NCBI RefSeq assembly: GCF_030766935.1
Contig: NZ_JASERL010000014.1
Location: 1-64,000 of the forward strand
DNA length: 64,000 bases
Direction: 5' to 3'
Origin: Streptomyces sp. KL109B
GTDB lineage: Bacteria; Actinomycetota; Actinomycetes; Streptomycetales; Streptomycetaceae
Below, piece by piece: positions 58,299 through 64,000 of the stretch; positions within the stretch are counted from its first letter, which is position 1, and each line of letters starts with the position of its first letter. Made by a program: the position numbers and the translations under genes. Under the pieces are notes generated by a model, which was not told the origin of the DNA, did no database searches, and was given only the letters and a program-made list of their open reading frames with translations.

Positions 58299-59261
58299 AT
58301 GACATCCACCGCCCAACCGGAGGTGCTGCGCGCGCCGTTGGTCGTGGAGTTCCCCTTCACGCGCTCCCTCGGCCCCGTCCAGTCCGCCTTCCTCAGCGGA
58401 CTGCGCGACCGCGTCGTCCTCGGCGTCAAGACCACGGACGGCAAGGTGATGGTGCCGCCCGTCGAGTACGACCCCGTGACCGCCGACGAGATCCGCGACC
58501 TGGTCGAGGTCGGCGCCACCGGCACCGTCACCACCTGGGCCTGGAACCCCGAACCACGGCGCGGCCAGCCCCTCGACACCCCCTTCGCCTGGGTCCTCGT
58601 CAAGCTGGACGGCGCCGACACCGCCCTGCTGCACGCCCTCGACGTCACCGGACCCGACGCCGTGCACACCGGACAGCGCGTCCGAATCCGCTGGGCCGAG
58701 GAGCGCGAGGGCGCCATCACGGACATCGCGTGCTTCGAACCATACGAGGGTGACGACGCTCCCTCTCAAGTCGCCCCGCACAGCGGCGAGTTCGATGAAC
58801 CCGTCACCGGCATCGTCGCCGAGGCCCGCCTCGACTACACCTACAGCCCCGGCGGCGCCCAGACCCGCTACATCAACGCCCTCGCCGAACGCCGCACCGT
58901 GGGTGAGCGCTGCCCCTCCTGCCACAAGGTGTACATCCCGCCGCGCGGCGCCTGCCCCACCTGCGGCGTCGCCACCACGGACCAGGTCGAGGTCGGCCCC
59001 GGCGGCACCGTCACCACGTACTGCATCGTGAACATCAAGGCGAAGAACCTCGACATCGAAGTCCCGTACGTGTACGCCCACATCGCCCTCGACGGCGCCG
59101 ACCTCGCCCTGCACGGCCGCATCGCCGGCATCCCGTACGACGAGGTGCGGATGGGCCTTCGCGTCGAACCGGTGTGGACGGAGGGCGGGCGCTACCCGGA
59201 CCACTACCGGCCCACCGGTGAACCCGACGCCGATTACGAGACCTACAGGGAGATGATCTGA
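58299..59261 (+). CDS. Tandem DUF35 (OB-fold) protein, Rv3521-like
   Basis: 320 residues made of two DUF35 halves. The first (about 5-145) has the OB fold but no Cys pairs. The second (about 180-320) has a full zinc ribbon, CPSCHKVYIPPRGACPTC, followed by its OB fold. DUF35 proteins bind acyl-CoA and form complexes with lipid-transfer thiolases, as ChsH2 with Ltp2. It begins after CAAGGAGG and overlaps the next gene by one base (TGATG). In M. tuberculosis Rv3521 occupies the same place before ltp4 and ltp3. Confidence 0.85.
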   Translation: MTSTAQPEVLRAPLVVEFPFTRSLGPVQSAFLSGLRDRVVLGVKTTDGKVMVPPVEYDPVTADEIRDLVEVGATGTVTTWAWNPEPRRGQPLDTPFAWVLVKLDGADTALLHALDVTGPDAVHTGQRVRIRWAEEREGAITDIACFEPYEGDDAPSQVAPHSGEFDEPVTGIVAEARLDYTYSPGGAQTRYINALAERRTVGERCPSCHKVYIPPRGACPTCGVATTDQVEVGPGGTVTTYCIVNIKAKNLDIEVPYVYAHIALDGADLALHGRIAGIPYDEVRMGLRVEPVWTEGGRYPDHYRPTGEPDADYETYREMI

Positions 59262-60319
59262 TGCGGCCGCCGATCCGGGACATCGCCGTCGTCGCCTTCG
59301 GGCAGACCGACCACACACGTACCTCCGACGAACAGTCGGAAGTCGAGATGCTGATGCCCGTCCTGCACGAGGTCCTCGCCGGTACAGGACTGAAGACCAG
59401 CGACATCGGGTTCACCTGCTCGGGATCGAGCGACTACCTCGCGGGACGCGCCTTCTCCTTCACCATGGCCCTCGACGGCGTCGGCGCCTGGCCGCCGATC
59501 TCCGAGTCGCACGTGGAGATGGACGGCGCCTGGGCCATGTACGAAGCGTGGACCAAACTGCTGACCGGCGAGGCCGACACCGCGCTCGTCTACTCGTACG
59601 GAAAGTCCTCACCCGGCTCCGTACGCGACGTCCTGACGCGCCAGCTCGACCCGTACTACGTCGCCCCGCTGTGGCCCGACTCCGTCGCGCTCGCCGCCCT
59701 CCAGGCGCAGGCACTCATCGACGAGGGGCACACCGACGAGCCCGCGCTCGCCGGAGTCGCCGCCCGCAGCCGCGAGTCCGCCGCCGACAATCCGCACGCC
59801 CAACTGCGCGGAAACGTCCCCCACGGCGATTACGTCGTAAATCCGCTGCGCACCGGTGACTGCCCGCCGATCGGGGACGGCGCCGCCGCCGTGATCCTCG
59901 CCGCCGGGGACCGGGCGCGCGAGCTGTGCGAGCGGCCCGCCTGGATCCGCGGCATCGACCACCGCATCGAGGCGCACAGCCTCGGGGTGCGCGACCTCAC
60001 CGACTCGCCCTCGACGCGGCTCGCCGCCGAGAACGCCGGAGCCTTCGAACGGCCCGTCGACACCGCCGAGTTGCACGCCCCGTTCACCTCGCAGGAAGTC
60101 GTCCTGCGACGCGCCCTGCGCCTCGGCGACGACGTCTGTGTGAACCCGTCCGGGGGCGCGCTCGCCGCCAACCCGGTGATGGCCGCCGGGCTCATCCGCA
60201 TCGGCGAGGCCGCCGCCCGCATCCACGGCGGGAGCTCCCGGCGCGCCCTCGCGCACGCCACCTCCGGGCCCTGCCTGCAGCAGAACCTGGTCGCCGTACT
60301 CGAAGGGGAGGACCAGTGA
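59261..60319 (+). CDS. Thiolase-like protein, Ltp4-like
   Basis: 352 residues with a thiolase fold: start RDIAVVAFGQTDHTRTSDEQ, DIGFTCSGSSDYLAG, and late PSGGALAANPVMAAGLIRIGEAA. At the place of the nucleophilic Cys (usual VxxACASG) it reads HVEMDGAWAMYEA, so ordinary thiolase chemistry is unlikely. Ltp-type proteins without this Cys catalyse retro-aldol cleavage of steroid side chains with a DUF35 partner. Length agrees with Rv3522. It overlaps genes on both sides (TGATG at each junction). Confidence 0.85.
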   Translation: MRPPIRDIAVVAFGQTDHTRTSDEQSEVEMLMPVLHEVLAGTGLKTSDIGFTCSGSSDYLAGRAFSFTMALDGVGAWPPISESHVEMDGAWAMYEAWTKLLTGEADTALVYSYGKSSPGSVRDVLTRQLDPYYVAPLWPDSVALAALQAQALIDEGHTDEPALAGVAARSRESAADNPHAQLRGNVPHGDYVVNPLRTGDCPPIGDGAAAVILAAGDRARELCERPAWIRGIDHRIEAHSLGVRDLTDSPSTRLAAENAGAFERPVDTAELHAPFTSQEVVLRRALRLGDDVCVNPSGGALAANPVMAAGLIRIGEAAARIHGGSSRRALAHATSGPCLQQNLVAVLEGEDQ

Positions 60320-61500
60320 TGTCGAAAGCCGTGTCTGCCAAGGAGCCCGTAGCCGTCGTCGGCATCGGCCAGACCAAGCACGTCGCCGCCCGCCAAGACG
60401 TCTCCATCGCGGGACTCGTCCGCGAAGCGGCCCAACGGGCCCTCGCCGACGCCGAGTTGACCTGGGCCGACATCGACGCCGTCGTCATCGGCAAGGCGCC
60501 CGACTTCTTCGAGGGCGTCATGATGCCGGAGCTGTACCTCGCCGACGCCCTCGGCGCCGTCGGCAAGCCGATGCTGCGCGTGCACACGGCCGGATCCGTG
60601 GGTGGCTCGACCGCGCTCGTCGCCGCGAACCTCGTGGCGGCCCGCGTCCACGGCACCGTACTCACCCTCGCCTTCGAGAAGCAGTCCGAGTCGAACGCCA
60701 TGTGGGGCCTCTCGCTCCCCATCCCTTTCCAGCAGCCACTGCTGGCCGGGGCCGGCGGCTTCTTCGCGCCGCACGTGCGCGCCTACATGCGACGCACCGG
60801 CGCCCCTGACGCCGTCGGCTCCCTCGTCGCCTACAAGGACCGCCGCAACGCCCTCAAGAACCCCTACGCACACCTCCACGAGCAGGACATCACCCTGGAG
60901 AAGGTCCAGGCGGCGCCCATGCTCTGGGACCCCATCCGCTACTCCGAGACCTGCCCCTCCTCCGACGGCGCCTGCGCCATGATCCTCACCGACCGCGCGG
61001 GCGCGGACCGCTCGCCGAAGCCGCCCGCCTGGATGCACGGCGGCGCCATGCGCAGCGAGCCGACCCTCTTCGCGGGCAAGGACTTCGTGTCCCCGCAGGC
61101 CGGCAAGGACTGCGCCGCCGACGTGTACCGGCAGGCCGGAATCGCCGACCCGCGCCGCGAGATCGACGCCGTCGAGATGTACGTCCCGTTCTCCTGGTAC
61201 GAGCCGATGTGGCTGGAGAACCTCGGGTTCGCCGACGAGGGAGAGGGCTGGAAACTCACCGAATCCGGCGTCACGGAACTCGACGGGGACCTCCCCGTCA
61301 ACATGTCGGGCGGCGTCCTGTCCACCAACCCCATCGGCGCCTCCGGCATGATCCGCTTCGCCGAGGCCGCCCTCCAGGTGCGAGGACAGGCCGGAGAACA
61401 CCAGGTCGACGGCGCGCGGAAGGTCCTCGGGCACGCCTACGGAGGCGGCTCGCAGTTCTTCTCCATGTGGCTCGTCGGCTCCGAACCACCCACCCGATGA
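60319..61500 (+). CDS. Thiolase-like protein, Ltp3-like
   Basis: 393 residues: AVVGIGQTKHVAARQDVSIAGL at the start, VVIGKAPDFFEGVM, and HMSGG-type late motif VNMSGGVLSTNPIGASG. The nucleophile position reads HTAGSVGGSTAL, without Cys. A MYVPFSWYEPMW segment supplies Tyr residues in the region used by Ltp2-type aldolases. Length agrees with Rv3523 (Ltp3). The start ATG overlaps the stop of the upstream gene. Together with the DUF35 protein and its paralogue it probably forms a multi-subunit aldolase or thiolase for a steroid or isoprenoid acyl-CoA (inference). Confidence 0.85.
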   Translation: MSKAVSAKEPVAVVGIGQTKHVAARQDVSIAGLVREAAQRALADAELTWADIDAVVIGKAPDFFEGVMMPELYLADALGAVGKPMLRVHTAGSVGGSTALVAANLVAARVHGTVLTLAFEKQSESNAMWGLSLPIPFQQPLLAGAGGFFAPHVRAYMRRTGAPDAVGSLVAYKDRRNALKNPYAHLHEQDITLEKVQAAPMLWDPIRYSETCPSSDGACAMILTDRAGADRSPKPPAWMHGGAMRSEPTLFAGKDFVSPQAGKDCAADVYRQAGIADPRREIDAVEMYVPFSWYEPMWLENLGFADEGEGWKLTESGVTELDGDLPVNMSGGVLSTNPIGASGMIRFAEAALQVRGQAGEHQVDGARKVLGHAYGGGSQFFSMWLVGSEPPTR

Positions 61501-61594
61501 ACGCGCGTTGACCTTCGTCGCTCTCGCGGCCTGTGCGGGGCACGGGCCGATCGCTAGGCTGGCGCACGGACGACGAACCGGGAGGAGCACGGAC

Positions 61595-61837
61595 GTGGCC
61601 GAGAGCACCATCGACCAGCACCCGCTCATGGGGTGGGAGAAGCCGGACCTGGATCTCAGTGGGGCTGACTGGCGTTCCAGCAGCAGAGGTCTCGGCGATG
61701 TCCAGATCGCCTTTGTCGAGGGCTTCATCGCGATGCGCAACGGCGGCAGCCCCGAGAGCCCGTCCCTGATCTTCACGCCGGCCGAGTGGGGGGCGTTCGT
61801 GAGCGGCGCCCGCGAGGGCGAGTTCGACCTCACGTAG
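61595..61837 (+). CDS. DUF397 domain protein
   Basis: 80 residues with the DUF397 core: DWRSSSRGLGDVQIAFVEGFIAMRNGG, then LIFTPAEWGAFVSGAREGEFDL (each only partly needed for recognition). GTG at 61595 after GGAGGAG. DUF397 genes are usually paired with an XRE-type HTH gene, where they act as partners of the regulator. No such gene lies here, so this is an orphan copy. Confidence 0.87.
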   Translation: MAESTIDQHPLMGWEKPDLDLSGADWRSSSRGLGDVQIAFVEGFIAMRNGGSPESPSLIFTPAEWGAFVSGAREGEFDLT

Positions 61838-61876
61838 CGATACGCAGCCATGGAGTTGCCTACGTAGATCCGACAC

Positions 61877-61890
61877 GGGACCTACGACCC
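61877..61890. promoter_or_regulatory. DosR/OsdR-like box GGGACCTACGACCC
   Basis: Matches the core of the DevR/DosR dormancy box (GGGACTWWAGTCCC) in 11 of 14 positions, 94 bases before a tandem universal stress protein gene. Such stress proteins are typical members of the DosR/OsdR regulon. Prediction only. Confidence 0.4.
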
Positions 61891-61893
61891 TGT

Positions 61894-61928
61894 CCTGTGG
61901 CCCTGGCTTTTGCGAGCCTGGCCACAGG
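61894..61928. terminator. Inverted repeat CCTGTGGCC...GGCCACAGG
   Basis: Perfect 9-bp arms (61894-61902 and 61920-61928) around a 17-base loop containing TTTT. Located after the DUF397 stop and before the stress protein gene. It may be a terminator, or part of the control region of the latter. Confidence 0.5.
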
Positions 61929-61983
61929 AACAGCCGGTCAATGAGGGCGCGGCGACGCGCCCGGTGTCGGAGGCGACGTAATC

Positions 61984-62898
61984 ATGGCAAGCCCGCACTC
62001 CCAGCCCGTCCTCGCCGCGTTCGACGGCTCCGAGGACAGCCTGCGCGCCCTGGAGTGGGCGCTCGCCGAAGCGAACCGGCGCGGCGCCGAGCTGCGCGTC
62101 GTGCACGTACGGCAGTACGCGCCGTTCGTCCGCGCCGAGGTGCTCGCGGCGGGCCTCGTCGAGGAACCCGAGAACGACACGGTCCTCACGCAGCTGCGCA
62201 AGGACCTGGAGGGCCGCGAGGGGCTGCCGCCGCTCGAATTCATCAGCCGGACCGGGCTTCCGGCCGTGGTGCTGCCCGAGATGAGCGGCGACGCACAGCT
62301 CCTCGTCCTCGGCTCGCGCGGCCGCGGCGGATTCGCCAGCCTGCTGCTCGGCTCCAACGGCGTGGCGGCGGCGCGCGATGCCGCCTGCCCCGTCGTGGTG
62401 GTGCCACGGCCGGGCCGCGAGGTGCACGGCGACGAGCCCGTTCCCGCGGGGCCGCGCGTCGTGGTCGGGCTCAAGACGGACGACCCGGACCTGGCGACGC
62501 TCGGCTTCGCCTTCGCGCACGCGGCGCGCACCGGGGCGCGGGCGCACGTCGTCGTGGTGTACCCGTGGCCCGTTCTCGGCTGGACCGCGTACGGGGACTT
62601 CACGCCGACGACCGTCGACCAGGAGGCGGCCGAGCGCGACACGCTTCGAGTGGCCGAGGAAACCCTCAAGGAGCTGCGCGAATCTAACCCTAAAGTTGAG
62701 GTTGAGGTTTCCGTGCTTCCGGGCGACGCGGCGGGCCGCCTCGTCGAGAACTCCCGCGAAGCGGACCTCCTCGTCGTCGGCCGCCACCGCCGCCGCCTCA
62801 CCCGCCCCGCCCCCATGCTCGGCTCGGTCACCCACGCGGTGCTGCTGCACGCGGCGAGCCCGGTGGCCGTGGTGCCGCCGGAGCCCGAGGAGGACTGA
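61984..62898 (+). CDS. Tandem universal stress protein
   Basis: 304 residues consisting of two UspA domains (about 1-145 and 158-300). Domain 1 ends LVLGSRGRGGFASLLLGSNGVAAA, the ATP-binding GxRGxG...GS signature; domain 2 has LVVGRHRRRLTRPAPMLGSVTHAVL. Both open with a DGS/VGL strand. Such two-domain proteins in actinobacteria are induced by hypoxia or stress. An internal short tract is less GC-rich (62,685-62,715, coding SNPKVEVEVSV). Preceded by a DosR-like box. Confidence 0.9.
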   Translation: MASPHSQPVLAAFDGSEDSLRALEWALAEANRRGAELRVVHVRQYAPFVRAEVLAAGLVEEPENDTVLTQLRKDLEGREGLPPLEFISRTGLPAVVLPEMSGDAQLLVLGSRGRGGFASLLLGSNGVAAARDAACPVVVVPRPGREVHGDEPVPAGPRVVVGLKTDDPDLATLGFAFAHAARTGARAHVVVVYPWPVLGWTAYGDFTPTTVDQEAAERDTLRVAEETLKELRESNPKVEVEVSVLPGDAAGRLVENSREADLLVVGRHRRRLTRPAPMLGSVTHAVLLHAASPVAVVPPEPEED

Positions 62899-62911
62899 GC
62901 CGCACCCCGGC

Positions 62912-63634
62912 TCACCGCAGCACGACACACCCCCGCCCGGCCAGCTCGTCGAGCAGACCGGGCGGGACGCGCACGTCGTTCCACCGCAGATCGAGCTTCT
63001 CCAGACACGGCAGCTCCGCCAGCCACCCCGGCAGCTCCCGCAGCCGATTGCCCCGCAGGTCGACCCGGCGCAGCCGCGGCAGCCCGCGCAGCGCCCCGGG
63101 CACGACCTCGAACGCGTTCTCCCGCAACTCCACCTCCCGCAACTCCGCCAGGTCCCGCACGGCGGCGGGCAGCGCCGACAGCCGATTGCCCCGCAACCAC
63201 AGCTCCCGCAGCGCCGAGAGCCCGCCGATGCTCTCCGGCAGTGCGGCGAGCCGATTGTGCTGGGCGCGCAGCTCCACCAGCCCGGTCATCGAGCCGAGCG
63301 TGGAGTGCAGCGTCGTCAGCCGGTTCTCGCCGACGTTCAGGTACCCGAGTCGGTCGAGGCGGCCCAGCGAATCCGGCAGTTCGGTGAGCCGGTTGTCGTG
63401 CAGGTACAGGAAGCGGGTCAGGCCGGTGAGGTCGCCGAGTTCCGGCGGGACCGAGGTGAGGCGGTTGTGGCCGAGGTCGAGGGTGTGCAGGCGGGAGAGG
63501 GTGCCGATGGGCGCGGGCAGGTGTGCGAGGCGATTGTCGGCGAGCAGCAGGACCTCGACGGACGGGTGCTCCCATACCTCCTCCGGCACCGCGTCCAGGC
63601 CGGCCCGCCAGTAGTCGAGCACGTTCCGGTTCAT
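62912..63634 (-). CDS. Leucine-rich-repeat protein
   Basis: 240 residues made almost wholly of about nine 23-residue LRR units with the phrase LxxLxLxxNRLxxLPxxL, for example HTLDLGHNRLTSVPPELGDL and YLNVGENRLTTL. There is no signal peptide or membrane helix, so it is a cytosolic solenoid. The short N-terminal cap is MNRNVLDYWRAGLDAVPEE. Bacterial cytosolic LRR proteins of this type have no general assigned role; protein binding is expected. Convergent with the stress protein gene. Confidence 0.87.
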   Translation of the reverse strand: MNRNVLDYWRAGLDAVPEEVWEHPSVEVLLLADNRLAHLPAPIGTLSRLHTLDLGHNRLTSVPPELGDLTGLTRFLYLHDNRLTELPDSLGRLDRLGYLNVGENRLTTLHSTLGSMTGLVELRAQHNRLAALPESIGGLSALRELWLRGNRLSALPAAVRDLAELREVELRENAFEVVPGALRGLPRLRRVDLRGNRLRELPGWLAELPCLEKLDLRWNDVRVPPGLLDELAGRGCVVLR

Positions 63635-63773
63635 GCGCCCGTACCTTATCCGCGCCCGCGGCACACGATTCCGTACCAAGAACCCCGCATCACACTCCGG
63701 CGGACTCGCCCCGGCGTACGCTGAGCTGCCTGGAAACCGCGGTGCGCGACCGCGCCGCGGGTGGGGGTGCGCC

Positions 63774-64000
63774 ATGGTGCGGAGCGACGGCCGGGGCAGG
63801 CGGAGACTGTTCGAGCGGGACAGTGAACTCGCCGCTGTGGACGTGGTGTTGGACGAGCTGGCCGGGCTGGCCAAGGGGAGTGGAGAGTCCCCGGAGCGGC
63901 CGCACGGCGCACTGCTCGCCGTCGCCGCGCCCGCCGGACTCGGCAAGACGACCCTCCTCGCCGAGGTGCGCCGCAGGGCCGCCGCCAAAGGCTGCACCGT
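63774..64000 (+). CDS. P-loop regulator (LuxR/LAL-type), cut by the window edge
   Basis: An ATG at 63774 opens a frame that stays open to the last base (75 codons). Residues about 13-30 read LFERDSELAAVDVVLDEL, the start of the AAA-ATPase module of large ATP-binding LuxR (LAL) regulators. A Walker A motif APAGLGKTTLL follows at about 53-63. The rest lies outside the window. A BTAD- or AfsR-like signalling ATPase is the alternative. Confidence 0.7.
   Translation, partial: MVRSDGRGRRRLFERDSELAAVDVVLDELAGLAKGSGESPERPHGALLAVAAPAGLGKTTLLAEVRRRAAAKGCT

Overview
The window looks like a stretch of Streptomyces chromosome, or of a close relative. It is very GC-rich and densely coded, with many GTG starts, many 4-base start/stop overlaps (ATGA, GTGA), a DUF397 gene, the GC-rich intergenic repeat typical of streptomycetes, and actinomycete families throughout. 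I see no tRNA, rRNA, CRISPR array, insertion sequence, prophage gene or large PKS/NRPS gene. The only partial gene is cut by the right edge.

Layout. 0-9 kb is lipid/xenobiotic catabolism. A TetR gene is followed by a DUF35 zinc-ribbon protein. Then come two facing transcription units: hydrolase-TetR-SnoaL on the minus strand and MFS-crotonase on the plus strand, followed by SDR-HAD-acyl-CoA dehydrogenase. The same 16-bp operator lies in the divergent promoter and before the SDR operon. 9-25 kb is mixed: a ClgR-like regulator, DUF488, a Clp ATPase without a ClpP-docking loop, membrane proteins, a response regulator, a MoxR/VWA pair, a CDF transporter, an F420-type oxidoreductase coupled to an enolase-superfamily protein, a Cys-rich four-helix protein and an acyl-CoA dehydrogenase under a KstR-like box. 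25-31 kb holds a VanJ-like phosphatase, a GNAT-aminotransferase fusion, a DUF2236 protein and a Ser/Thr kinase with a TPR tail.

31-41 kb is a complete L-arabinose locus: a LacI-family regulator, araB-araD-araA, a sodium symporter, a small membrane protein, an intracellular GH43 arabinosidase and a sugar MFS carrier. Three near-identical operators mark the regulator and araB promoters. 41-55 kb holds a phytoene-desaturase-like oxidoreductase, a Tat-exported serine hydrolase, a nitronate-monooxygenase/acyl-CoA-ligase pair, an exported penicillin-acylase-type amidase, another acyl-CoA ligase, acetyltransferases, a truncated haemoglobin and phenylacetate-CoA ligase. 55-61.5 kb is a steroid/terpenoid side-chain catabolic cluster: an acyl-CoA ligase divergent from a crotonase, then a tandem DUF35 protein and two thiolase-like proteins. 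By recalled gene order and size it parallels fadD19-echA19...Rv3521-ltp4-ltp3 of Mycobacterium tuberculosis. 61.5-64 kb has DUF397, a tandem universal stress protein, a leucine-rich-repeat protein and the start of a P-loop regulator.

The most interesting signals are regulatory. Three DNA motifs recur in front of catabolic genes that are far apart and suggest small regulons: TTGACGTYGGRTTCAA at 3.6 and 6.1 kb, ACTGAGTGYCA at 0.05, 0.9 and 57.4 kb, and KstR-like TnnAACnnGTTnnA at 23.5 and 57.4 kb. Structural oddities include thiolase-like proteins without the usual Cys motif beside a DUF35 partner, an enolase-superfamily protein with Gly where the third metal ligand is expected, and adjacent HAD and acyl-CoA dehydrogenase genes that match two of the domains fused in animal ACAD10.
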